From assembly GCA_963971535.1 (NCBI GenBank), contig OZ020591.1:17532823-17596822 (forward strand): 64,000 bases of DNA, given 5' to 3'. Below are positions 54,318 through 64,000 of the stretch, in pieces. The stretch comes from Notolepis coatsorum. Its lineage: Eukaryota > Chordata > Actinopteri > Aulopiformes > Paralepididae. Position 1 is the stretch's first letter, and every line of letters begins with the position of its first letter. A model generated the notes under the pieces. It saw only the letters and a program-made list of their open reading frames with translations. It made no database searches and was not told where the DNA came from. The position numbers and the translations under genes are program-made.

Positions 54318-54363
54318 CCGATATTTATATAATATCGTCATATCGCCCAGCCCTACTTAGGTA

Positions 54364-55190
54364 TCATGTACTTTATATATGGTTCCCAAAGTTTTCAAGG
54401 CGTGACCCCCGAAATAACGTGTCAGAGAGGCTTGGAGGGAGGCTATACAGTTTCACTATTAATTAACAGGTTTTAATCTGTTTCGGACATCATCCATACA
54501 TGCATTGAATTGGTTAACCTTTGGTTTATACTAGTGACACCTCACACCTCATGTTCATCATCAGATAACAGTGCTTGAACAGATAAATGCATTTTCTCAA
54601 ATTCATTCATCAAAACGTCAAAGGCTCATTCAATTTCTCAAGTCACGTCCACGTCATCAAATCCGTCAAACAGCGTATCTCCTCAGACCTTTTAATCCCA
54701 GTTACAATATCACAACGTGTGAGTGACAGTGATACAGTTCAACAATCCACAGATTCAGATTCCTTGTAATTCATATCCACAATCCATGCATAAAGACGCT
54801 TCAATTTATGCTTGAATGAAACACAATTCGGGCGCTCCGCCGCAGATACATCCACAGCGAAGAATATGAAACGAATCAGAGCCAAACGCTCGATAGGTTT
54901 CATTCATTAAAAATATCCCAGCGGGATTCACATTTGCAATGCTCCGTTATTAAAATAACCACATAGTGTGTGTCGCGACTCGCGAGCGCCGTATACGTAT
55001 AACTATGACGTGCATTATTTAGGACAAAGTAAATCCATAGGCTGAATATGATTTATTATCAGAATTTTAAGTCTATTATTCTACATTTCAAAAGACCCCT
55101 CTAGAAAAACGAAGCACAAAAACATAATTCAGAATGGTAATGGGATCTGTGAGGAGAGCTGGCATTTCTTTGCGAGGGTGTGGCCAGGTT
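54364..55190. other. Unassigned interior of the outer nested element
   Basis: No recognisable coding region or repeat. Begins with the target duplication of the hAT and merges into the right subterminal region of the 50301-55361 element. Confidence 0.4.
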
Positions 55191-55361
55191 ATCCAGCTAA
55201 CTGAACTTAACCCTGCGCTGGAGCAGGTTCAAACTTTCTGATCTGTTGCCATAGTGATTTAGACAATCGCACGTCGGGGAACCGGAAGATCTGGCTTATG
55301 TCAAGTTATCCTGAAAATGATCCGGCTAACTCAGTTAGCCACGTACGGAGAATAGGGCCCT

Positions 55362-55570
55362 GATGTGATCTGTTTAAGTCGCCTGATGTGATCTGTTTAG
55401 GCCTCCGGTTGGCGTCTATTCTTATTTCTTTTACCAACAGATTTCCAGTTCCGCGTTCTGCGATCTGATTGGCCACTGACGTTTCTGGTGCGATCTGATT
55501 GGCCACTGACGTTTCTGGTCATGTGACATGTGCGCCCAATCGCGTGACGCGCCCATTTCCGCCTCGAACA
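55362..55570. repeat. Array A units plus 31-bp tandem repeat with CCAAT boxes
   Basis: 55362-55412 has two inverse array A units (tgatgtgatctgtttaag). 55450-55520 repeats tgcgatctgattggccactg plus acgtttctgg twice, each with an inverted CCAAT box (attgg). Confidence 0.75.
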
Positions 55571-55799
55571 GCAGCAAACTACCTAACGCCTAGTTTATCA
55601 CTGGTTAAGCTTAGGCGACTCTTTCGAAGTTGGTTAAGGTTTGCAAGTAATTTTATTTGTATTAATTTTTTTTTTAAAGGTTAATCTTGAGTTAAAAAAA
55701 TTTGTGGCGTTAATAGAATCGGGCGATAACGCGTTAATATCGCGTTAACTTTGACAGCCTTAGTTTTTATATGGGTCGGGACACTAAAAAACACTAGAG
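55571..55799. other. Repeat end agttaacgcg-type at ~55690-55772
   Basis: gcgataacgcgttaatatcg followed by cgttaactttgacagcctta resembles one terminus of a dispersed fish DNA element. No partner end was found. Confidence 0.35.
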
Positions 55800-56950
55800 A
55801 ATTGTCAGTGCTGTAAAGTTTAAACCTTTTTAAATCTTAGACAAACGAAACACTTTACTTTTATGAAATATTGTAAGCCGTCTATTAAACCTTGATTGTC
55901 TGGAAAGACCTCCAGAACCCTGCCAAGTGGCCAGGACCCATGAGGAGCTGAAGAGTCCATGATGACTACAATATCTCCAGCTGCCAAACTCCTTTTCCTC
56001 TTGTCCCAGAGAAAGCGCAGAACATCACTGTCTTCCTCAGCGACCTTCACCTGGTGGAACATGGCTTGAATGTCACCCATGAACGCCACCGGTTCCTCTC
56101 TGAAGCGAGTTAGTACTTCTGGCTCCTCCTCCTTTTCTGGTTCTTTGACTTCCTGTTCCTCCTCCTTTCCTGTTTCCTCTTCCTTCATCTACCCCTGTGT
56201 TGGTAAAAGGTGGTAGGTCAGGAAGGATTCTGTCTGCTGGAAGATCCGCCATATTTTGTCATTGTAGCGTTTGCAAAAGCTGCATTCAGCGATGATCTTC
56301 TTAACAGCTGCATGGGCGTTGGTATTCCAAAATGTCTTCCTCACTTTGGACATTGTGAGTCCTTCCACCATGTCTCCGATTCTGGTGTACATGCTTGAGA
56401 ATGAGCATTGAAACATGCTGGTCCTTGGAGAGAATGAGTGGAGGTTTAGCTTCCTCTGGCGTTGATCCTCTGCTCAATCTTCCTACAACTCTCAAGAGTC
56501 TATCTTCAAACGCTGTATCCAGCCTAGTCACTCCCACATTGTTGGGCAGACAGACCTCCTTGTTGTTAAACGGTAATTTCAAACAGTACCTCTCCTCCTG
56601 AAGCACTGCTGAACTTTCCAATTTTTTTCAGATGGCTTAGGTCTTAGGACACTTCCTTCACAGCTACTTCTTTGAAGTTGTGATTGTCCTGATTGACCAG
56701 CATTTCTTCCCGTCTGCACACTGAGATCCTGTTCACCGTAGCAGAGGGAAACTCTGACTCCACAACACCACTGTTTCCATTCAGTGGACCATTTACGACC
56801 CATCCCAGCACTGTCCTTATAGCATACGGGCCATTCCCGTGACTGTTGATGACCTCCCAAGGTTCCAATATCTTGGGAGCGTTGGTTCCAATCAACAGGT
56901 CGACATTTGCTTTTAGGCGTGGGATGTGTACGTCATCCATCTCCACTGGC
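55800..56950 (-). pseudogene. Scrambled BEL/Pao pol relic
   Basis: Minus-strand pieces, in order from the right: the protease-RT linker (HIPRLKANVDLLIGTNAPK and GPYAIRTVLGWVVNGPL, about 56950-56760); an RT-linker end fused to the integrase start (CLPNN then RLLRVVGRLSRG, LILSKDQHVSMLILKHVHQ, about 56620-56390); an integrase zinc-region piece (ECSFCKRYN, about 56290); an RT segment ([19 protein letters not shown], about 56100-56040); and, joined directly, the integrase C-terminal domain ([20 protein letters not shown], about 55990). The RT segment lies downstream of integrase, so the piece is internally deleted and rearranged. No LTRs were found. It differs clearly from the BEL/Pao at 16084-25196. 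Confidence 0.75.
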
Positions 56951-57417
56951 TTCCAGTCAGGTTCCGCATCACCTTCAAACTCCTGCTCCTCACCTACAAA
57001 TCCCTCCATGCCCTCGCCCCCCGGTACCTGTCTGATCTCCTCCACCACCAGTACACTCCATCCCGGAACCTACGATCCTCTGATCTAGGTCTCCTCTCCA
57101 TCCCTCGCACCAGGTTACGGACTTTTGGGGACAGAGCCTTCAGCGTGGCTTTCCCTGCCCTCTGGAACTCTCTCCCCCCCCGAAATCCGCAACGCCCCAA
57201 CCCTGGACACCTTCAAATCCGCTCTAAAAACACACCTCTTCACCAAGGCTTTCCCCATCAGTTAGTTTTAGATTAAATTAGGTCTATTATCCCCTACTTT
57301 CCCTCATCCCCTCTCCCCCCCCCCCCCCCTATTTTCCTTGCCCTATTTTTTGTCCTGATTGTAAAGCGACCTTGGGTTCTATGAAAGGCGCTATATAAAT
57401 TTGATTTATTATTATTA
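56926..57417 (+). mobile_element. L2/Maui-type LINE C-terminal fragment, tail (ATT)n
   Basis: Encodes LHWLPVRFRITFKLLLLTYK, then RYLSDLLHHQYTPSRNLRS and FSVAFPALWNSLPP, a very common C-terminal signature of fish L2-type ORF2. The 3' UTR ends gcgctatataaatttgattt plus ATT repeats. Inserted into the BEL/Pao relic. Frameshifted near a CCCC run at 57174. Confidence 0.85.
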
Positions 57418-57425
57418 TTACTTAC

Positions 57426-58835
57426 TTACTTACGCCTATCGCTCCTTTTGGGGGAGCATAGGCCGTCGACAACAGTTCGCCAGGGTCCTCTGTCCTGTGC
57501 TTTGCTTTCCAGCTGTTTCCATGTCAGTCCGCTCTGTGTGATGTCTGTCTCCAAGTCCCTGCGCCAGGTGTTCTTGGGCCGGCCTCTCTTCCTTTTGCCT
57601 TGGGGGTTCCATCTAAGGGCCTGTCTGGTGGTGCTGGTGTTTGGTTTGCGTAGTGTGTGGCCGATCCATCCCCACTTTCTTCTCTTGATTTGTTCTTCCA
57701 CTGGTTGTTCGCCCGTTCTCTGCCAGAGATCATTGTTACTGATGGTATCTGGCCAGTGGATGTTCAGGATCCGCCTCAGGCATCTGTTGATGAATGACTG
57801 CACTCTAGTCATTGTGATCTTGGTTGTCCTCCACGTCTCTGATCCGTATAAGAGTACTGGCTTGATGTTGGATTTGAATAGTCTGATCTTTGTCTGCTGA
57901 CTGATAACCTTGGAGCTCCAGATGTTCTTTAGTTGGATGTATGAGGCCCTTGCCTTGCTGATTCTTGCTCTGACATCTGCCTCCGTGCCACCCTTCTTAT
58001 CTATGATGCTACCTAGGTAGGTGAAGGATTCTACTTCCTCAAGTGCTGTTCCCTCCAGGTTTACTGGGTCTTTGTTGTTTGTGTTGATCTTGAGTATTTT
58101 GGTCTTTCCTTGGTGGATGTTGAGGCCTAGTTGTGTTGAGGTGTCTGCCAGTATGTTAGTCTTCTCCTGCATCTGTTGTCGACTGTGGGATAGTAGGGCA
58201 AGGTCGTCTGCGAAGTCTAGGTCGTCCAGTTGTGTTGTGAGTGTCCACTGGATCCCGTTTCTCCTCTGTGCTGTTGTGGTCTTCAATATCCAGTCGATGG
58301 CCAGGAGGAAGAGGAAAGGGGACAGGATACCACCTTGCCTTACTCCGGTCTTCACTTGGAAGCTTCGTGTGAGCTGTCCGCTGTGTATGACTCTGCAGGT
58401 CATACCTTCATAGGAGTTCCTCATGATGTTGACAAGCTTTTCTGGTATGCCGTAGTGTCGAAGCAGTTTCCAGAGGGTGTTTCTGTGGAGGCTGTCAAAT
58501 GCCTTCTCATAGTCTACGAAGTTGATGTATAGTGGAGAGTTCCATTCCAATGATTGCTCGACTATGATTCGGAGGGTTGCAATCTGGTCCACACATGATC
58601 TATTGGGCCGGAAGCCTGCCTGCTGGTCTCTTAGCTGCGGATCCACCGCTTTCTTTATTCGTTCGAGGAGGATTCTGTTGAAGATTTTTCCTGGCACTGA
58701 TAAAAGCATGATTCCTCTGTAGTTGTGGCATTGGCTGAGGTCTCCTTTCTTAGGTATTTTGACCAAGTAGCCTTCTTTCCAATCTGTTGGCCCTTCCTCT
58801 TTCTCCCAGATCTTCTCAAACAGAGGGTGTAGCAT
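57426..58835 (-). CDS. LINE reverse transcriptase (469 codons, partial)
   Basis: RT motifs in order: [19 protein letters not shown] (about 18), [19 protein letters not shown] (about 38), [19 protein letters not shown] (about 72), [14 protein letters not shown] (about 105, first catalytic Asp), [19 protein letters not shown] (about 163) and the catalytic [15 protein letters not shown] (about 209). Then [13 protein letters not shown] (about 273), YGSETWRTT and the C-terminal [14 protein letters not shown] with [11 protein letters not shown], a basic motif before the end. The frame is intact to the stop, near the TAAG tail. The start is an internal Met; the upstream linker lies in another frame (58903-59448). 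The product primes reverse transcription at nicked DNA. The RT core may still fold, but this copy is not autonomous. Confidence 0.85.
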   Translation of the reverse strand: MLHPLFEKIWEKEEGPTDWKEGYLVKIPKKGDLSQCHNYRGIMLLSVPGKIFNRILLERIKKAVDPQLRDQQAGFRPNRSCVDQIATLRIIVEQSLEWNSPLYINFVDYEKAFDSLHRNTLWKLLRHYGIPEKLVNIMRNSYEGMTCRVIHSGQLTRSFQVKTGVRQGGILSPFLFLLAIDWILKTTTAQRRNGIQWTLTTQLDDLDFADDLALLSHSRQQMQEKTNILADTSTQLGLNIHQGKTKILKINTNNKDPVNLEGTALEEVESFTYLGSIIDKKGGTEADVRARISKARASYIQLKNIWSSKVISQQTKIRLFKSNIKPVLLYGSETWRTTKITMTRVQSFINRCLRRILNIHWPDTISNNDLWQRTGEQPVEEQIKRRKWGWIGHTLRKPNTSTTRQALRWNPQGKRKRGRPKNTWRRDLETDITQSGLTWKQLESKAQDRGPWRTVVDGLCSPKRSDRRK

Positions 58836-58902
58836 CTCTACCGAGGTGTCTATGTCTGCCTTCAGTGCCTCTGCAGGGATGTTGTCTGGTCCTGCTGCCT
58901 TA

Positions 58903-59448
58903 CTATTCTTTAGTTGTGCAATGGCCTGTTGGATTTCCTGCTTGCTGGGCTTTCCACAGTTGATGACTGTCAGTCTCCGCAGGTTGAATGTCCGGGGGGT
59001 TAGGTGGTGCCGGTCTATTCAGTAGTTCTTCAAAATACTCTGCCCATCCCTCTTGCTGTTGGTCCAGTCTTGTGATGGTCTTTCCTTCCTTGTTTTTGAT
59101 TGGTCGTTCTGGTCTGCTGAACTTTCCGGACAGTTTCTTGGTGCTGTCATACAGTTCCTTCATGTTTCCTTTTGCTGCTGCCTCTTCTGCTTCTTTAGCC
59201 AGGTTGTCGATGTAGTTTCGCTTGTCCTTCTTGGCATTTCTTTTGACCTTTCTGTTTGCCTGAGTGTACTCTCTTTGCGCTTTTGCCTTGGTTGCCCTTG
59301 TTCTGCTGTTGTTAACTTCTGCCTTTTTCTGTCTCCTTTCTTCTATGTTGCGTAGTGTTTCTGCTGATATCCACTCTTTATGGTGTCTCTTCTTTATTCC
59401 TATCACTTCCTTACATGTTGTTGTGAGAGTTTCCTTATCCTTTCCCAT
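58903..59448 (-). pseudogene. LINE linker between endonuclease and RT
   Basis: A Lys/Glu-rich helical stretch ([56 protein letters not shown]) of the type preceding RT in several non-LTR families. It is in a different frame from the downstream RT; a frameshift near 58900 separates the two. The upstream endonuclease is absent. Confidence 0.75.
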
Positions 59449-59640
59449 TGGTATTGCTGGTCTCCTTCGTCACTGCTTAGATCTTGCAAGGCTTGATATC
59501 TATTCTTCAGCTTCAGTGTGAACACTTCTCTTATCTGTGTGTCTTTTAAGAGGTGGACATTGAATATCTGTTTCTTTGATGTTGTTTCCTGTTGTCATGA
59601 GACAAAAAAGTGTTATTCCACACAATAACCTGCAGGCAAA

Positions 59641-59795
59641 CGTTTTAATCATCCACAGCAGAAAACATTTCCTATGCTTCAGAGAGTGACATGATGTGTT
59701 GAACTAGTCTCAGTGTGACGTAGTCACTAAATGCTGGGTCTTGAAGCATAGAAAATGAGGCACGTTGTTTTCTGCTGTGGGTGATTAAAACTTCT
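59641..59795. repeat. Inverted repeat, ~45-bp arms
   Basis: gttttaatcatccacagcag (59641) and ttttctgctgtgggtgatta (59770) are near-inverse, together with neighbouring cctatgcttcag/cttgaagcatag. A small MITE-like foldback; no termini were assigned. Confidence 0.7.
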
Positions 59796-60077
59796 GCCAG
59801 GTCAGAACTCCGACCACGAGACTCTGTGCGTAAACTGAGGGCACTGCATCAACTATACTACTATAGTATTTCATACCACTTGATGTCCAAAACTATTGAA
59901 CTATCCCTTTAAGGTGACACTCTCATCATCAAGTACCAGTGACAAGACATGTCTATTCGTCTAACATAAAAAAAAACAACACTCAGCCAAACCTGTCAAT
60001 CTACAATTACTCTGGGGAGAGTGAACATTGTACTTTGCAAGACTCTTATTGTTACTGTTTTTATCTGGTATTTTTAG

Positions 60078-60196
60078 GCCACAGCCCGCCCCACTGATAT
60101 CCAGTACAGTGGAGGAGATGGCGTCTTGCAGTCACCCCTCTCTGTTGGGACTAAAGGAACTATCTGTCTACTTGGTGGACTGCATTAAAACACCAG
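60078..60196 (+). CDS. Candidate host-gene internal exon (119 nt), product unknown
   Basis: A splice acceptor (pyrimidine-rich tract then ggtatttttag) precedes 60078, and a strong donor (accag|gtaaggctc) follows 60196. One frame is open throughout, with split codons at both ends, and reads PAPLISSTVEEMASCSHP then LLGLKELSVYLVDCIKTPG. The two halves look like a linker and a short amphipathic helix. I do not recognise the family; an N-terminal exon of a zinc-finger-type gene is one guess, and it is weak. No other exon of the same gene is visible in the window. Flanking sequence has low repeat density, in line with an intron. Confidence 0.45.
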
Positions 60197-60784
60197 GTAA
60201 GGCTCTAAAGGGTAAATCCATCTTCAGTGTTCATACACATGCTTGAAATAAATCATGCAAAGATGAGGCGGTCGTTCAAACTATATCCCCAATTGTTTTA
60301 TGCATGTTTTTCCATGATTCTCATTACCATCATTTTCAAGGTGACATAATACTGTGATTAATCTGAAGAAGATCTCTATATTCCAATAAATCTAACTTTA
60401 TTTTAAACATCACATGAAATGCAAAAAAATTATTATATAAGATTTGCATTATATCACCAAAATAAATGGCCCATCAATCATTTCCAGCCATTTAAATTTC
60501 CAGCCATTTCCAATTCCCCATTACTACTAAATGGACCCTTGTCCCATTAAAACATAAGTAAAGATATGTCCCATGATGCTTCAATGAAAAGAGAAATTCT
60601 GGATATATATATATATATATATACAGTAATGTAAACGACTATGCTAAATCCTGATAAAAAAAAAATAGGCTGTACAAAACATGCTTTTGATAATTTTTCA
60701 TTTTAATTATTTTATAAATCTGTACAAATGTAAATGTACATACTTTATAAAACATCTATACCCATCGGCCCATCCTTAATATAT
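60197..60784. other. AT-rich, intron-like sequence
   Basis: A (TA)n run at 60605-60625. No coding signal or recognised repeat termini. Confidence 0.45.
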
Positions 60785-61311
60785 TTATTTAATTATTTAA
60801 CCTTTATTTAAAAAATAATTCACATTGAGATATCTTTTATACAAGAGCGCCCTAGCCAAGACAGGCAACAGCACAATTAACAGGGTTGCAGATATTTCAT
60901 TTCAACCTTTATTTAAAAATATTAAGCTTCTGAAGTTTCCCTCATTTACAGAAACGAACGATTGTACAAATGTAAACGGTACATAATAAAAGCAATATTA
61001 GCAGAAAATGAAACTCAAAAAATAGTAATAATAATAAAAAAAAAAATAATGTTCTAAAATAATTTAAAAATCTACATAAATGAATACCAGTTTTTTGCGC
61101 CTTTCTGCAAGAGAGGGTCAACCCACCCTATCATACACGGGACACAATGGTGAGTATCATATCTGTCACCATTAATAAACCTAAGAGCTGAGTGATATGC
61201 AGAATCCAAAGGTTTAAGAGCTGATGCCACAGCATGTATATGTGGCTGTTGGAAGCCACATATACAATATATCAAAGGTAAATTAGCCAAATCTGTTGGC
61301 ATTCTGTACAA
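60785..61311 (-). mobile_element. LINE C-terminal RT fragment and 3' UTR, - strand
   Basis: 61075-61300 on - reads RMPTDLANLPLIYCICGFQ, then SALKPLDSAYHSALRFING and later GWVDPLL, the fish L2-type signature 'LKPLDSVYHSALRFITGD---THHC--Y--VGWPSL'. A 3' UTR with ttatttaacctttatttaaa-like repeats runs to about 60785. Fragment only. Confidence 0.7.
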
Positions 61312-61603
61312 AACAAGGGAGCTGTTAAATCAGAAATGTTTGCATATATTGTATTTTTCACTTGTTGTGTCATACATGTCATATTGTGTTGAGGTCTGGG
61401 GGAATGTTTATAAAACAAATATAGATCATATTATTAAACTACAGAAAAGAGCTATTAGAATAATAAACAAAGCTAGTTACCTTGAATTGACAAATCCATT
61501 ATTCATAAAGTCTTGCACATTCAAATGAGTAGATATGGTGTACATAAAAACCTTGGAAATCATTTTTCGTGCTAAGAGTAAAGCCTACTAGTTTGTATTC
61601 AAT

Positions 61604-62906
61604 GGGCCTCATTCATGAAGCGATATAAGAACAGATTTTGTTCTTAACTAGCATTCCCTCTTATTTTGTTCTTACCTGGAATTCAGCAATATTTTCTTAT
61701 TGTTGCTTTTCTCTCATGCAAGACCAAATTCGAAGAGTGGTCGAGAGCACTCTTACCCAGATAAGAAACTCTTACCCAGATGAGAAACATTTAAAAAAGC
61801 CTACCATTCATAATAATAATAATACATAAGATTTATATAGCGCTTTTCCTTATTCTCAAAGACACTTTACAAAACAAACAATATAATACACAATACAGTT
61901 TTAGTAGATAAAATAAAAATATATAAAATGGTGAGAGAGGAAGGAGTTCATGGGTTGAAAGCAAACCATTGGTCAATTGCCCCCAAATACAGTACCCCCA
62001 AATACGACTTTATAAACCCTGAACTTTTCAATAACTATCATTATTATTATAACTTATTGCGTGCGTTCTGCTTCTGAAATGGATTATATATTGCTGTTAG
62101 AACAGTTAGATGCTGGCTGCCCAGGCCGTACGCATAGAACGCGGTTACAACCTCTCCTCTCCTCTCTTCTCTGCTCTGCTCCACACCTAAAGTTCTGAGC
62201 AGACTCTGAGTTTTAGCCACGGACATTTCAGAGAGAGATGACAGGTGACAGATCCGGTATTTCCGAACCTAATACCGGATCTGTCACCTGTCATTTCTCT
62301 CCGAAAGGAGAGAGCATATGATCAGCGGCATATATATATCAGTATACTGCGCGATTGGTTCTTGACAAGCGCGCAGCCAGTCGTTCAGTATTGACAAAGC
62401 CTACTTTGCTGGAACGATTTATTTCCCACTATACAGTACGTATAATAATAATAATATCTTTATAAGTACAAGTATAGGTCTTTATTTGTCATCAGATTAA
62501 CACACACACATGCGATGAGCGACCCACAGGAACACACACACACACACATGCACTAAGTCGCAAGTCGTGAGACGTGTGTGTGTGTGTCGTTTTGAGATCA
62601 GTCGCAAATCGCTTCCTGTTGAATATATCAGACGGGGATCAGATGCCGAACCACGGCTGTTTTACACACGCCTCATTCGCCTTATAAGGAGATGGTGGGT
62701 GTGTCTGTATGCAAATGAATTTAGCGCAAACGCGCTTTTGAGTTTAAGAATGAGTGGGATTCATCATGCAAATCTCCTGGGTAAGCACAGATTTCGACGT
62801 TAAGAACGGCTTGATGAATGTGGCAGTGGCTTTTCTTATTGTTCTCTTAACAGACAGGTAAGCAAGAATATAAGAAAAATAATAAGAGTATTGTTGAATG
62901 AGGCCC
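61604..62906. mobile_element. MITE-like element, termini gggcctcattca
   Basis: Ends gggcctcattcat and gaatgaggccc are inverted, flanked by aat on both sides (61601-61603 and 62907-62909). Removing it restores the LINE reading. Subterminal sequences share ttcttaa/taagaa motifs. It contains a fish dispersed repeat (61808-62040, tttatatagcgcttttcctt) and a hairpin at 62231-62303. The 3-bp duplication suggests PIF/Harbinger, although aat is not the usual target. Confidence 0.75.
62231..62303. repeat. ~31-bp hairpin
   Basis: atgacaggtgacagatccgg pairs with its inverse after the loop ttccgaacct, with one mismatch in the arms. Confidence 0.88.
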
Positions 62907-63089
62907 AATGTCTCTTTCAACCAATAGAAGGAAAGTATAATTTAAGAGGGTTATGTATTCTTAAAACATGTAAAAAGGTAAGAACTAATGTAAAAGCTAT
63001 ATGTGTTTACATTTTGGGAGTTAAATTATGGAATAGCCTTAGTGACCGGTTGAAGTTGTGTACTTCTCAGGGGAGATTTTAAAAAAGCC

Positions 63090-63303
63090 TTAAAGGAAAA
63101 CTCCAACATTTTGGGAAATTTGCTTATTTGCCATCTACCCTGGAGTTAGACAAGAAGATACATACCTTTTTCAGTAGGAGTAGGAAGACGCTGGGAACTA
63201 GGCTAATGGAGGAACCTACTTCCAGTGACTGACGCTAATCTAGGTTAACGGTGCACGTCTTCCTACTCCTACTGCATGCACAGAGAAGAAAAAGGTATGT
63301 ATC
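63090..63303. mobile_element. TTAA-flanked repeat, partial copy
   Basis: ttaaaggaaaactccaacat then ctggagttagacaagaagat, as in 8523-10683. It also has an inner stem (gtaggagtaggaagacg and its inverse, about 63172-63276). The right terminus is missing; another copy begins immediately. Confidence 0.7.
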
Positions 63304-64000
63304 TTAAAGGAAAACGGCAACATTTTGGGAAATTAGCTTATTTGCCATCTTCCCTGGAGTTAGACAAGAAGATACATACCCTGCAGTAGGCTTAGGAAAC
63401 GCCCGCACCGTTAGCGTAGCTTAGCTTCATCACTGGAAGTGGGGCAGTCCTTTACCCTGAAGTTCCCTACAGTCACGAAATACACTCCAAATACAACTCC
63501 AAAACGTTCCTGTAAACATGTTGTGACCTGTGTATTTACCACGTGGAGAAATAAAAAATATTCGACAATTATGTTCTCTAAGCAAATATACTCTGAACTA
63601 TTTTTTGCCGAACCACTCCTCTCTGGGCTCAGTCAGTAATTTCACGCAACGCAGTGATACTTACTAACGTGACGCCAGTGTTTGTTTACATTCTCATTTA
63701 ATTCAAAGGATCCGAACCGATTGAAGTTTATGGATACCATGCCTTCAAATCCTCATACCTTGACGATTAAAAGCCTTCACAATTTAGAAAACAGTATTCC
63801 CATGGCTGGTGTTGAGATGTTGCTAGCTAACGAAAACCAACAAACACAGAACCGGACGCGTAAGCAGAAAAAGAGGCATCATTTTTACTTCCCGTCGGGG
63901 GGTTTCAAAATAAAAGAGCGACGTCTAAAGCACCGGAAATACGTTTATTTTGTACATTATCTAACGTTAACACGAACCTAAACTAACAGGTAGAACAAGC
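63304..64000. mobile_element. TTAA-flanked repeat, second copy running off the window
   Basis: ttaaaggaaaacggcaacat onward. It follows the left arm of 8523-10683 and then its centre in inverse (gatccgaaccgattgaagtt, 63709), including 63700-63760. The ORF across 63682-63981 shows no motif. Confidence 0.65.

Larger units (their letters stand above)
50867..54355. mobile_element. hAT element (TIR tagggctgggcgatat), expanded by insertions
   Basis: The termini tagggctgggcgatatgg and catatcgcccagcccta are flanked by the perfect 8-bp duplication cttaggta (50859-50866 and 54356-54363). Same family as 8656-9271. Its 3.5 kb holds two further elements (51376-53273 and 53420-54317). 51163-51365 matches 7412-7532 in inverse. 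Confidence 0.92.
50301..55361. mobile_element. Outer nested element, termini agggccctattc (Harbinger/ISL2EU-like)
   Basis: The left end aggggccctattccccgtac (50301) and right end gtacggagaatagggccct (to 55361) are inverted. Both are followed inward by partly matching subterminal sequence of the fish 'ggccctattc...cgtac' repeat class. Array A sequence (gatgtg) lies on both sides, so the exact duplication is ambiguous. It also holds an L2-like LINE tail (50527-50595). The superfamily is a tentative call. Confidence 0.65.
57419..59590 (-). mobile_element. LINE with RT and C-terminal GRPKNTW motif, tail (TAAG)n
   Basis: Minus-strand non-LTR element whose 3' end lies at 57419 (TAAG units). Coding is open as ORFs 57426-58835 and 58903-59448, with further coding-like sequence (KLKNRYQALQDLSSDEGDQQ) to about 59590 in another frame. 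The endonuclease is missing (5' truncation). RTE- or I-like; family not certain. Confidence 0.8.
61340..63085 (+). mobile_element. LINE RT C-terminal fragment split by a MITE
   Basis: The left part (61340-61603) reads SYMSYCVEVWGNVYKTNID and IKLQKRAIRIINKASYLE. The right part (62907-63085) continues with YNLRGLCILKTCKKVRTNV and LWNSLSDRLKLC. Both belong to the same fish LINE ORF2 end (YCVEVWG---, LQK-AIRII, LWNSL). The element 61604-62906 interrupts it. Frameshifts are present. Confidence 0.75.

Noticed and set aside
63682..63981. 99-codon ORF at the window end as a gene
   Set aside because: It overlaps sequence shared in inverse with the centre of the repeat at 8523-10683 and has no recognisable motif.

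Overview
This is vertebrate DNA, almost certainly from a ray-finned (teleost) fish. The support is the repeat content: L2-superclade LINEs, a sushi-type Ty3/Gypsy chromovirus, a BEL/Pao element, many small hAT-type elements with 8-bp target duplications, tRNA-derived SINEs, and the dispersed core beginning catttagtcatttagctgacg. I saw no complete host gene. The host-gene candidates are one isolated spliced exon on + (60078-60196), a Ser/Thr/Pro-rich possible exon on - (10777-11672), and a captured copy of exon 1 of ppp1r21 inside a transposon (13455-13508).

Layout. 1-8500: a small hAT (215-677), a SINE pair in opposite orientations, an L2-like LINE from endonuclease to tail (2705-5452, frameshifted), a second hAT (5649-6845) and hairpin repeats. 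8523-10683: a TTAA-flanked palindromic element holding a hAT and two SINE copies. 10777-12400: the Ser/Thr/Pro-rich ORF. 12416-13909: hAT carrying the ppp1r21 exon. 14042-16003: nested elements. 16084-25196: a full-length, apparently young BEL/Pao retrotransposon on - with near-identical 1429-bp LTRs and a tRNA-Tyr primer site. 25262-30365: LINE fragments, tandem arrays and an L1-type 3' end whose 3' UTR is repeated four times. 30366-35305: palindromic arms and a second long L2-like LINE (-). 35306-45213: a pair of ~0.8-kb inverted arms split by a full-length sushi-type Ty3/Gypsy element (37643-44180). 48231-50300: inverted counterparts of the arrays and arm seen at 26840-30835. 50301-55361: at least four elements nested inside one another. 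55800-59590: a scrambled BEL/Pao relic, an L2 fragment and another LINE (-). 60078-60196: candidate exon. 60785-64000: LINE pieces split by a MITE, then TTAA-flanked repeats.

The genes here serve retrotransposition and transposition rather than a host pathway. The BEL/Pao and Ty3/Gypsy elements each still have LTRs, a primer site and gag, protease, reverse transcriptase, RNase H and integrase regions. The Gypsy copy has one nonsense codon in pol. The BEL copy has frame changes in its gag leader and at the integrase junction. The most unusual structure is a roughly 28.6-kb inverted arrangement (26840-55412) whose arms carry matching 23-bp and 40-bp tandem arrays plus a matching ~470-bp block, resembling a foldback-type element bloated by later insertions.

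Coordinates of repeats were set by reading target duplications and termini by eye; fragment edges without a stated duplication are approximate.
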